From an uncultured Bacteroidota bacterium (GTDB lineage Bacteria > Bacteroidota > Bacteroidia > Chitinophagales > Saprospiraceae), in the NCBI GenBank assembly GCA_902609095.1, contig CACLQQ010000022.1, positions 1-39,812 on the forward strand: a stretch of 39,812 nucleotides of DNA. The letters run 5' to 3'. Under the pieces are notes generated by a model, which saw nothing but the letters and a program-made list of their open reading frames with translations, was not told the origin of the DNA and ran no database searches. Position 1 is the stretch's first letter. The number at the start of each line of letters is the position of its first letter. A program made the translations under genes and the position numbers. Shown here one piece after another: positions 27,151 to 35,817 of the stretch.

Positions 27151-27680
27151 TAATGTTTTCAAGTTATTCATACTCTTTACTAATAACCAGTTCGGTCTTA
27201 AAGGAAGATTACAATTCAAAATAGACTTGATCCATTGCAAATACAAACATTTTATTAGGAGAACCCCTAACAGATCATGAATTGTCTAATTTGAATAATA
27301 AATTTGGATAATTACCAATAGTAAAAAAAAAATTAGGAGAGATAAACAGCTTAGCTAATAACTGATAGATCTCAATCTTAAAAGAACCTTTAAGTTGGAA
27401 GATGGATAATATGAATTACTAATAATTAATTAATACTATCTACCCAATCTTATCATTTATTCCTTAGAGTTAGGTAGCTCTAAGTATAAAAACAACTATT
27501 TCTGTAAATCTAATTGATAATACCTTTGTCCCACTCTTTCCTATTTATCATAAGTATGTTGGTTTATCATTAGATAGGAATAGAAGTTTTTCATACGATA
27601 CAGTTTAGGAACCGGTGGTCCTCTAACTTAAGATGAGTTAGAGGTCACCAATTCATAATCAGTACATTAAATTATGGGAC
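27151..27680. other. gene-free AT-rich interval
   Basis: No gene is readable. The only structure is the strong hairpin at 27614-27649 listed separately. The left part borders the IS element and may contain its end. Confidence 0.45.
27614..27649. repeat. hairpin before the DUF6686-like gene
   Basis: CCTCTAACT (27620-27628) and AGTTAGAGG (27636-27644) form a perfect 9-bp stem, extended outside by GGTG/CACC with small asymmetric bulges; the loop is 7 bases. No T-run follows on the plus strand, so it is probably not an intrinsic terminator. It ends 32 bases before the ATG at 27681, so it could be a 5'-UTR structure or an operator. Confidence 0.5.
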
Positions 27681-28025
27681 ATGCTTGAGACACTGTCTGT
27701 TAATCAAATAGGATTTGCTCAATTTAATCATAGAACTAAAGAAATACATTTAGGATTAGCCAGTTTCTTGTTGACTTTTGAAGTAGATAGATTTTTTGAC
27801 TTCGTCACTTCGATGGAAATGAATCTATCAAAAAGAATTAATGAAGATTATCCATTAGACACAAAAAATATAGTTATTCCTACCGACTGTCATGAAATTT
27901 CATTATTACTCAGTTTGCGGGAGTTTATGGATATTGTTTTTTTCTTAAGGAATTTACAAGATTTAGTTACCATCAAATTAATAGCGTATAGGTCAAGAAC
28001 AGACAGAAATAGTGCTATGAATTAA
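27681..28025 (+). CDS. DUF6686-like protein
   Basis: A 114-residue cytosolic protein. MLETLSVNQIGFAQFNHRTK, then EIHLGLASFLLTFEVDRFFD resemble DUF6686, a small Bacteroidota family where a paired-Cys/His strand is followed by a short beta sheet and an F-rich helix; the C-terminal LLLSLREFMDIVFFLRNL also fits (LL-L-S-x-x-E-L). The usual Cys residues near the N-terminus are missing here, except for one at the PTDCHEIS position. The gene is open; whether it is functional cannot be told, since it lies in a decayed region and its N-terminus looks slightly short. No function is known for the family. Confidence 0.5.
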   Translation: MLETLSVNQIGFAQFNHRTKEIHLGLASFLLTFEVDRFFDFVTSMEMNLSKRINEDYPLDTKNIVIPTDCHEISLLLSLREFMDIVFFLRNLQDLVTIKLIAYRSRTDRNSAMN

Positions 28026-28209
28026 TGCAGATGAAATTAATAGAAAGCAATTTTTTAACTACATAGTTGGATTTGCTATTATTATTTCAAGAGGCGCCTT
28101 AGTTATTTCTGAATATATTTATCTACCTGTTAAATTTCTCCTATCATGTACACGCTAAGAAATCTTAAATTCTATCAGTACTTTTGATGTTCGCCATAGA
28201 AAATCAAAA

Positions 28210-29904
28210 TTGACGAGACCCCACGTGAAAAAAGTTATATCCTTTAAATCAGATATCTCGGATCTAAAAAGGCCTCACAAATTCACATTTCCCTTCTATT
28301 ATGAACCACATAAACTATGTATGATAGCCGCTAAGGAGCTTCAAGAATCATATTTAATAGATCATCAGTATGATCATAATTTTGGGCTTGATTGTAATGA
28401 ATCAGGAATGGTGATCGGTAAAATGTTTGGAGTCTTAGTAGTGCAATATGAATCAGGGCAAATCGGATACCTCGGTGCATTCTCGGGGAAATTAGCAGAC
28501 TCCAATCACCATGAGGGTTTCGTTCCTCCCATATATGACATGCTTCAATCTCAGAGTCATTTCAACGAAGAAGAAGAGATCATTAATAGATATAATAGGG
28601 ATATCGAAGAAATTGAGTCTGATGAGCTCTATCTAAGTCTCCTAAATGAATTGACAACAACTCAGAAGGAATCAGCACAAACCATATCAGAGATAAAAGC
28701 AAGGATCAAAAAGGAAAAAGCTGAGCGAAAGACACTGCGTAAGTCAAAGGAATTCGAACTGTCAGAAGCTGAATATCAAATACTGTTAAAACAGCTTGAA
28801 CAAAAGAGTATCAAGAGCAGCTATTACCTCAAGGACGAAATCAATTACTGGAAGCACAAAATTGACATTCTGAAGAAACAGACCAAAGGATATCAAAACA
28901 GAATTGATGAGTTAAAAGAAAAAAGAAAAAATAGGTCTAATCAACTTCAAAAGCATTTATTTAAAAAATATAGCTTCTTAAATGCTCTGGGTGAACAATT
29001 AGATCTCCTCGAGATATTCAACAAACAATTAGGCGTGACTCCTCCTGCAGGAGCGGGAGAATGTGCAGCGCCAAAGCTTCTGCAATATGCCTATATCCAT
29101 AATCTCCGACCAATTGCCATGGCAGAATTTTGGTGGGGACAGTCACCTAAATCTCAGGTTAGAAAGCATAAACAATTTTATCCAGCCTGCCGAAGTAAAT
29201 GCGAACCTATCCTTGGTCATATGCTTCAAGGGCTTGATGTTGAGGACAACCCGATTATAGCTCAAACTGATCAAAACCTTATGATCAATATTATCTACGA
29301 AGATGATCAGATTGCCATCATCAACAAACCACTAGAACTGCTATCTGTTCCCGGAAAAACGATAACAGATTCTGTTTGGGCTCGTATGAAACTCAAATAT
29401 CCTCAAGCCACTGGACCACTAATAGTGCATCGTTTAGATATGTCTACTTCAGGCATAATGGTAATTGCATTAACAAAAGAGGCACATAAGTTCCTCCAGC
29501 AACAATTCATCAAAAAAACTGCTCATAAGAGATATACAGCTATTCTTGAAGGAGCTATTCCTGAAGAATCAGGTTCGATTTCACTTCCACTCAGAGTAGA
29601 CCTTGACAATAGACCTCAGCAGCTGGTCTGTTTTGATTATGGTAAAGAGGCCCTTACAAAATGGAAAAAGATTAAAGTAGAAAATGGCTTTACAACCGTT
29701 TCGTTCTATCCGCTTACCGGCCGCACCCATCAACTACGGGTCCATGCAGCTCATACTGATGGTTTGAATACTCCAATCCTCGGAGACGATTTATATGGTA
29801 ACAAAGGTGCTCGGTTGCATCTACATGCAACTGAGTTATCTATTACCCATCCCAAAACACGGGAGCTCGTGAATTTTGAAGTTGAACCTGATTGGCATAA
29901 GTGA
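28210..29904 (+). CDS. RluA-family pseudouridine synthase with long coiled-coil N-terminus
   Basis: A 564-residue protein. Residues 365-560 are a RluA-type synthase: IIYEDDQIAIINKPLELLSV, PGKTITDSVW, PLIVHRLDMSTSGIMVIALT with the catalytic Asp, KRYTAILEGAIP and YPLTGRTHQLRVHAAH. Residues 25-130 form a family-specific N-terminal domain with FPFYYEPHKLCMIAAKELQ and GKMFGVLVV; 130-265 is a charged coiled coil; 275-350 holds PPAGAGECAAPKLLQYAY with several Cys (CAAP, CRSKC), possibly metal binding. This long form occurs in many Bacteroidota and gammaproteobacteria and modifies rRNA or tRNA; the site is not known from sequence. The open frame begins at a TTG (28210), and no ATG is nearby, so either TTG is the start or the true start has been altered. 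Confidence 0.88.
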   Translation: MTRPHVKKVISFKSDISDLKRPHKFTFPFYYEPHKLCMIAAKELQESYLIDHQYDHNFGLDCNESGMVIGKMFGVLVVQYESGQIGYLGAFSGKLADSNHHEGFVPPIYDMLQSQSHFNEEEEIINRYNRDIEEIESDELYLSLLNELTTTQKESAQTISEIKARIKKEKAERKTLRKSKEFELSEAEYQILLKQLEQKSIKSSYYLKDEINYWKHKIDILKKQTKGYQNRIDELKEKRKNRSNQLQKHLFKKYSFLNALGEQLDLLEIFNKQLGVTPPAGAGECAAPKLLQYAYIHNLRPIAMAEFWWGQSPKSQVRKHKQFYPACRSKCEPILGHMLQGLDVEDNPIIAQTDQNLMINIIYEDDQIAIINKPLELLSVPGKTITDSVWARMKLKYPQATGPLIVHRLDMSTSGIMVIALTKEAHKFLQQQFIKKTAHKRYTAILEGAIPEESGSISLPLRVDLDNRPQQLVCFDYGKEALTKWKKIKVENGFTTVSFYPLTGRTHQLRVHAAHTDGLNTPILGDDLYGNKGARLHLHATELSITHPKTRELVNFEVEPDWHK

Positions 29905-30081
29905 ATCTTCAAGAGCGTCACGTTATGATATTCACCTATTTCATCAAGTCATTCAACTTAGAGTTCATATCCCATTAAACCCGATTAGTGGGATAAACTG
30001 CACAGTTCATCTAAAAGCAAAATCAGAAGTGTTACTTCTCAAAAAACTCAACGCTTTTGAGGATATACAATTAACTAAATC

Positions 30082-32500
30082 ATGAAATTATCAACTATCA
30101 TTACATTATTACTCTACTATTATGTCCATGCTCAAGGGGACAATATATCCGGGACATTACAAGATGACACTGAAACTCCAGTTATATTCGCCAGCGTAGT
30201 ATTATATGACACTTCTGGGAGCAATCTGATTAAAGTAGAAACTACTGATGATAACGGGAAATTTACTTTGGTTGGGGTTAGTAAAGGTGACTATAAATTG
30301 GTAGCGACTTTTGTCGGCCTTGACGACATTACTCAATCTCTAACAGTAGAAAATGAAAATATCCAGTTAGGCACATTAAGATTTGGAATAGGAGGAATAC
30401 AATTAGAAGAAGCTGTAGTCAAAGCCTCGAGAGTAATGGTCGAGGTTAAACCAGACCGCACCGTATTCAATGTCGACGGAACTGTCAATAGCACAGGATC
30501 AGATGCTATAGAATTATTGCATAAAGCCGCAGGAGTCACGGTAGAAAATAACGATAATATCAATGTATTAGGTCAATCGGGTGTATTATTATATGTCGAT
30601 GGTAAAAGAGTACCAATTACTGGAGATGAACTTACCAATTATCTGCAAAACCTTCCTGCAGAACAAATAGATCGAATTGATATCATCTCTAATCCTGGCG
30701 CAAAATATGAAGCAGAAGGAAATCCAGGTATTATCGACATTAGACTCAAGAAAGCTGAAAATATTGGAGCGAACGGGACAATAACCAGAAACTTTAGCCG
30801 TAGCAGGAGATCTCGCGGTAATCTCAACTTAAATGCGAATGTCAGAACTGCTAAATTGACTCTATTTGGCAATATCGGATACGATGATAATGCAGGATTC
30901 AGTGATTTAATGTTCAACAGTACGCAGAATGATATCTCTCTATTGGAAACGAATTTCTTTGAATGGGCAGGCGGCAGAATCAATTACCGAGGAGGAGTCG
31001 ATTTCTTTTTAAATGATAATCGCACTATAGGAATATTGACAAGTGGCGGTCAATTTGACAATGAAAACTTGAATACAAATAGAATCAAGATCGGCAGTAT
31101 AAATACAACTAATATTGATAGTATCCTTGTGGCTAGTAATAGTGCACTATCCAATCAAACTCGAAGAACCTATAATCTCAACTATCGATTCGATAATAAG
31201 AATGGCACCTCACTTAACGTAGATTTGGACTATCGGCAATATGATAGCGATAGTGATAGAAATCAACCTAATCAATATTTTGACAGTAGAGAGGAGGTCG
31301 TATTAACTGAGGTGATTAACGAATTTGAAACGCCGTCTAAGATAGATATCACCACTTTTAAACTTGATTATAAACTCCCTGCCTTTGGAGGTAAACTAGG
31401 AATAGGATCAAAACTCAGCAGTATTGTTAGTGACAATACATTTTTAGTTTACAATCTAATTCATGATCAAAGATTCCGAAATGATAAGAACTCTAACACC
31501 TTCAGATATGATCAGATGGTCTATGTGGGATAAGCTAATTATGCCAGGAAAATGAATGACCAATGGAATCTATCATTGGGTCTTCGTGCCGAACAGACTG
31601 ACGCCATAAGACTTAACTGCATTCAATCCAGAATTAGCGGAAGACCCTATTGAACTCAATTATCTAAGTTGGTTCCCAAGTGTAGAGCTCACCTATCAGT
31701 TGAATCCTATGAACTCCTTCAATTTCAATTACGATAGACGTATCAATAGACCAGATTGTAATATCTTCAACCCATTTAATTTTTAGCTAAGTGAAATCTC
31801 TTTCGAGAAAGGGAATCCTTTCTTAAGACCAGAGATCGTCAATAATGTCGAATGAGGATACACTTTGAACAATAGATATAATTTCAAACTGAGCTACAGT
31901 ATTACAACTGATCAAATCACTCGACTAATAGCACCTTATGATTCTGATGCACGAGCAAACTTGTTTACAAGAGACAATTTAGCTAAACAAACTGTTTGGG
32001 GCTTCAATCTCAGTGTGCCGGTTGATGTCACTCCATTTTGGAATGCATATACTAACTTCAGTATGTAACACATCGATAATCAGGCAGACTATGGTGAAGG
32101 GGCTATCGTAGACATTCAGGCATGGTCATATAATATCTATCAACAGCATACCCTGAATTTACCAAAAGGATTCAAGGGTGAGGTATCAGGATGATTCTCG
32201 GGACCCGGAGTTTGGGGAGATGTGTTCAGATATAACACTTCATGGTCGCTAAACTTAGGTATTCAAAAGAAATTCTTGAATGATCAACTCAATGTTAAGT
32301 TGGCTTTCAATGACTTATTCTATAAATCTGGCTGGAATGGTAAATCAGAGTTCAATGGCCTGATTTCAGAAGGAAGGGGGAATTGGGACAGTTGTAGAGG
32401 CAGCCTAAGCATATCTTATTATTTGGGAAATCAAAAGGTTAGTTCCAGAAATAGAAAGACGGGATTAGAGGACGAAGAAGGTAGGATCTCAAATAACTAA
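30082..32500 (+). pseudogene. TonB-type outer-membrane barrel (CarboxypepD-like plus OMP_b-brl_3), 3' third broken
   Basis: From ATG at 30082, 483 codons are open: a signal peptide (MKLSTIITLLLYYYVHAQG), a carboxypeptidase-like regulatory domain (TPVIFASVVLYDTSGS, VGVSKGDYKLVATFVGLDD), the plug (VEVKPDRTVFNVDGT, QSGVLLYVDGKRVPITGDEL, IDIISNPGAKYEAEGNPGII) and part of the barrel. TAA at 31531 then stops it. The remainder is readable to 32500 with one frameshift (31595-31620) and TAG at 31784, TGA at 31853, TAA at 32066 and TGA at 32192. Conserved barrel pieces GLRAEQTDA, INRPDCNIFNPF, GNPFLRPEIVNNVE and VTPFWNAYTNFSM remain, with the last ORF ending near 32500. A truncated product would lack most barrel strands, so it cannot work as a receptor. 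Confidence 0.9.
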
Positions 32501-32534
32501 TGATAATAACTCTGACCTGCGCTATAAAAAAGAA

Positions 32535-32556
32535 GGATAGTCGTTAGCGACAATCC
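32535..32556. terminator. bidirectional intrinsic terminator
   Basis: GGATAGTCG (32535-32543) pairs with CGACAATCC (32548-32556) except for one A-A mismatch, loop TTAG. It is flanked by A-rich sequence on the left (AAAAAAG) and TTTTTATT on the right after CTCCG, so it can end transcription from both sides: the broken receptor from the left and ferritin, whose stop is at 32600, from the right. Confidence 0.75.
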
Positions 32557-32599
32557 TCCGTTTTTATTCTAAACTACTTATTTACCTATCAGGTCTGAA

Positions 32600-33115
32600 C
32601 TAAGCCTGTTCGGCATCACCTTCTACACTGATCTGTAGAATATCTCGCTCGAATAAGTAAAGTCCACCTTTATCGTCACCAATCAGCTCGAGTTTATCAT
32701 TAATCGTACGAGCTAACGACTCCTCTTCGATTTGTTCAGCTACATACCATTGCAAGAAATTATGAGTAGCGTAATCCTTCTCTGAAAGAGCTATATCCAC
32801 TAATTTATTTATACTTTCCGATACGAACACCTCATGCTTCAATAATTCCTTGAACGCATGGTTAATTGATGGAAAAGTCAATTGCGGCTGCTCCAATGAA
32901 GGAATTCGTGCGAAACCTCCTCTATCATTAATGAAATGAATGAGTTTGAGCATATGCATGCGCTCCTCGTCGCTATGTCGGTAAAAGAATCCTGTAATAT
33001 TATCGAATCCTGGCTGAATCTCTGCCCATGCTGCCATAGCTAAATATACTTGAGAAGACTGCGCCTCTATTTTTACCTGCTCATTTAGAGCATCTTGCAT
33101 TTTCTTGGTTAGCAT
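32600..33115 (-). CDS. ftnA: non-heme ferritin
   Basis: A 171-residue FtnA-type ferritin that oxidises and stores iron in a 24-mer shell in the cytosol. The ferroxidase ligands are all in place: Glu17 in NEQVKIEAQSSQVYLAMAAW, Glu51 and His54 in HSDEERMHMLK, Glu95 in LLKHEVFVSE, Gln128 and Glu131 in WYVAEQIEEES. The C-terminal LFERDIL is typical. ATG at 33115. The 280 bases upstream hold a perfect dyad at 33199-33218, a good operator candidate for metal-dependent control. It lies downstream of the TonB receptor operon on the same strand, and ends at a bidirectional terminator. Intact. Confidence 0.95.
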   Translation of the reverse strand: MLTKKMQDALNEQVKIEAQSSQVYLAMAAWAEIQPGFDNITGFFYRHSDEERMHMLKLIHFINDRGGFARIPSLEQPQLTFPSINHAFKELLKHEVFVSESINKLVDIALSEKDYATHNFLQWYVAEQIEEESLARTINDKLELIGDDKGGLYLFERDILQISVEGDAEQA

Positions 33116-33198
33116 AATCTGCTTTTTATTTATTAATTAGTGCTTGAACAAATATTTGACGATTGAAGTTCACAAAATTTGGTAGATTTTTGAGCGTA

Positions 33199-33218
33199 TA
33201 TACCTAATGTTAGGTATA
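33199..33218. promoter_or_regulatory. perfect dyad upstream of ferritin
   Basis: TATACCTAATGTTAGGTATA has 9-base arms (TATACCTAA/TTAGGTATA) around TG. It is 84 bases before the ferritin start. The TTAGG/CCTAA half-sites recall DtxR/IdeR-type boxes, but in these the half-sites are arranged outward, so the likeness is only suggestive. A metal-responsive regulator site is an inference. Confidence 0.5.
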
Positions 33219-33396
33219 CAGATGTTCCATATCCCCATAAAAAAATCCAAGTTTATAAGACCAAATTCAATTGTACCTTAACCCTCGATCTTTTTGGTAC
33301 ATGATTTTCATCTCATTAGGTAAATACTCATTCCCGTTTCTACAAAACTGCTTCCATGTCACATATTTGTATCACCTATCTTACCAAGTTGTACTT

Positions 33397-35817
33397 CTAA
33401 AATTTCATACTCAACGTTGTATTCCATACACGACCTAAGGCCGGAATAATTCCAGGACCAGGATATGCAGGTGCTCTCCGAGTGAAATAATAATTGTCCA
33501 AAAGATTATTCGCGGTAAATGATATTCTCACTGACCCTGAAAGATCATACTGCATAGACAGATCCAACACATTATAGCTTGGAACAATTCCGAAAACTCC
33601 CTTGAAAGCGGTTTCAGTGTTTGCGGCGTCCGAGAATTGTCGACCAACCCAAGTCGACTGAATCGAAGTTGAGAATTCCTTAAACCCATAACTTATACCA
33701 GACTTGATATTATACTCAGGCAAATCCTCTAATCGATTTCCTGACCTAACACCCACCAATGCTCTATCATTAATCTCTGTGTAAGTTCCATTATTTATCG
33801 ATCCGTTAATGAACCAGGTCAATCGATGATCCGTCTTTTTATTAAAAGCCCCGAACAAATCTACCTCAAGGAATAATTCTGCTCCATGTATTCGCGCAGA
33901 CCCGATGTTGGTACGTACTCTTAATCCGTCATCGATTACCTCACCTATACGGTTATTGTATATGATATAGAATAATCCTCCCTCTATAAAAAAGGGAGAA
34001 AAATTTCTTTTCCTGATTCCTATATCAAAACTATACCCACTCTCATCTTGAATATCAAGATCTACAACTTGTATGTTAGTCTGGATCTGTATATCGGTGA
34101 AATTTATTGCTCGATAATTAGATGTAGCATTAGCATAGAGCTCGTAATTTTTATTGAACTTATTAGATACCCCTAAACCATACAAGAATACTGTCCTTTG
34201 AGATGTTGACGATTCAGTAATCTCTTCTTCTATAAAATCATTAAAAGCATTAATCCTAATGGTATTGGTAAAACTTCCTTCAGCCTCTGTAGCTATAAAT
34301 TCTAACCGGAAACCGGGTATAAGACTCAACTTTGAATTTATATGGAATACATTTTCAGCAAAAAGGGCAAAGTTTGTATTCGGAAATTCGAAGTCAGATT
34401 TTCTCCGATTAAAAAAAGAAGTATCGACTCTGGTAAAATCAGCATCACTTCCGTCAGTACCAAACTGTTGACTAAAATTAGTTTTCCCTTTATAGATTCT
34501 CGAACCAAATAAGAGCGTATTGTCAATAGAACTGAGACCTTTATAATTAACGGTAACTCGAGTTTCATTACCTAAATTCCTGAATTGTCCATTTAATAAA
34601 TCTCTATTAGAAAGTGGATCTGATAAATCTGGAGTTTCTAATAAGCCTAATGAAGTCCGACGTGCAGATAATCCAAAAAGGCGATTATAAATCTTGATCT
34701 TCTGACTTGATTGATATTCAAGGAGTACAGCCCCTAAATTCCAATTCACCTCAAACCAGTTTCGTTCTCTATTTGAACTCCGAGGATCTAACTCAAAAGC
34801 TTCATCCGTTAGTCCTCCAGCCTGTTGGCTGAGGTAATTCATGTGCGTCAGATCAAAACCTATTGACAACTTCTCTGAAAAAGCATATTCCGTATTAATA
34901 TGGGCACCAACTTGATCGAAATCAGAATTGGGTCTCCAACCTGAACCCTCCTTGTATTGAAAATAACTATAGTAATTTAGCTTACCAATTTGTCCATGGA
35001 TGCTGTTATAGGTATTTATAAAGTCATTAGCCCCATAGGTATTATGAGATTCCACATTTACTTTTTCGCTAGGATTACCCTTCTTTAGTTTAAAATTAAC
35101 CATCCCCCCAAATTGACTTCCGTACTGTAGCGCCCCTGCTCCACGAACGACCTCTATCTGTCGCACTGATTGCAGTGGTGGGTTATAATAGCTCTCCGGA
35201 TAACCGAGGGGGTCAGCGCTCATATCATATCCGTTCTGTCTTGTATTGAAATTAGCAGATCTCTTAGGGCTTAATCCCCTCCCCCCTATATCCAATTGTA
35301 GTCCAGCATTATCGCTCTCCCAAATATTTAGACTTGGTACTTTAGAAAAAGCCTGACGTGCATTGTTAGCTGCCTTATTAGCAATTAGTCTCTCAATATT
35401 AATGACTTCTGTTTTCTTTCCCACGTATAATCCGCCTTCCTCAACCCCTCTAAGTTGCCGTATCCCAAAAGCATCTGCTTTAGTTCCTATCGTAACTGTC
35501 GGTAATTCTACTCGCTGAACCACTAACTGTACAACGACTGTAGAGTCATTATTCAACAAATAAAATCTTTCAATAAGCTGGCTATTAATGTCCTTGAATA
35601 AGAATTGGTATTCTAAACCATTAATTAGATCAATGCCAAAAGATCCATTCTCATCAGTATAAATAATATGTTCATTTTCAAGTATTCGTATGAGCACATC
35701 AGATAGATTATTATTGTCTTGATCTATAACTTTCCCCTCCAATCTCACCATACTCTGAGAAAACAAAGAAAGGCCGAAACCTATCATGAACATCATTATT
35801 CCTATTCTCAACTTCAT
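33397..35817 (-). CDS. TonB-dependent outer-membrane receptor
   Basis: An 806-residue receptor. Signal peptide at 1-20 (IGIMMFMIGFGLSLFSQ), a CarboxypepD-like domain at about 25-110, the plug at 115-245 with KVPSLNIWESDNAGLQLDIG, then RGLSPKRSANFNTRQNGYDM and VEVVRGAGALQYGSQFGGMV-like RQIEVVRGAGALQYGSQFGG, then the barrel ending in the typical Phe (WNTTLSMKF). The plug and barrel resemble FecA-type receptors for metal chelates. It starts directly at the base after the stop of the carboxylase-like gene, with no gap, so translation is coupled. It is the fourth gene of DUF4856 - imelysin - VKGC-like - TonB. The neighbouring ferritin supports iron as cargo; other metals such as copper or zinc are not excluded. 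Confidence 0.93.
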   Translation of the reverse strand: MKLRIGIMMFMIGFGLSLFSQSMVRLEGKVIDQDNNNLSDVLIRILENEHIIYTDENGSFGIDLINGLEYQFLFKDINSQLIERFYLLNNDSTVVVQLVVQRVELPTVTIGTKADAFGIRQLRGVEEGGLYVGKKTEVINIERLIANKAANNARQAFSKVPSLNIWESDNAGLQLDIGGRGLSPKRSANFNTRQNGYDMSADPLGYPESYYNPPLQSVRQIEVVRGAGALQYGSQFGGMVNFKLKKGNPSEKVNVESHNTYGANDFINTYNSIHGQIGKLNYYSYFQYKEGSGWRPNSDFDQVGAHINTEYAFSEKLSIGFDLTHMNYLSQQAGGLTDEAFELDPRSSNRERNWFEVNWNLGAVLLEYQSSQKIKIYNRLFGLSARRTSLGLLETPDLSDPLSNRDLLNGQFRNLGNETRVTVNYKGLSSIDNTLLFGSRIYKGKTNFSQQFGTDGSDADFTRVDTSFFNRRKSDFEFPNTNFALFAENVFHINSKLSLIPGFRLEFIATEAEGSFTNTIRINAFNDFIEEEITESSTSQRTVFLYGLGVSNKFNKNYELYANATSNYRAINFTDIQIQTNIQVVDLDIQDESGYSFDIGIRKRNFSPFFIEGGLFYIIYNNRIGEVIDDGLRVRTNIGSARIHGAELFLEVDLFGAFNKKTDHRLTWFINGSINNGTYTEINDRALVGVRSGNRLEDLPEYNIKSGISYGFKEFSTSIQSTWVGRQFSDAANTETAFKGVFGIVPSYNVLDLSMQYDLSGSVRISFTANNLLDNYYFTRRAPAYPGPGIIPALGRVWNTTLSMKF

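Noticed and set aside
26896-27153. A plus-strand 85-codon open frame inside the IS element.
   Set aside because: It is antisense to orfA, whose coiled-coil and helix-turn-helix sequence is plain on the minus strand.
26194-27680. Terminal inverted repeats and target-site duplication of the IS3 element.
   Set aside because: I could not find convincing matching ends; the flanks are too decayed.
30082-32500. A variant genetic code (TGA as Trp, TAA/TAG as Tyr) suggested by barrel positions such as G-stop-FSGPG and NF-stop-LSE.
   Set aside because: Other broken genes have stops at Glu, Arg or Cys positions, all three stops end intact genes normally, and frameshifts occur too.
33140-33180. A Bacteroidota sigma promoter (TTTG and TAnnTTTG) for ferritin on the minus strand.
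   Set aside because: TTTTG and AAATATTTG are present, but the spacing of about 16 bases and the first bases do not fit the consensus well enough.
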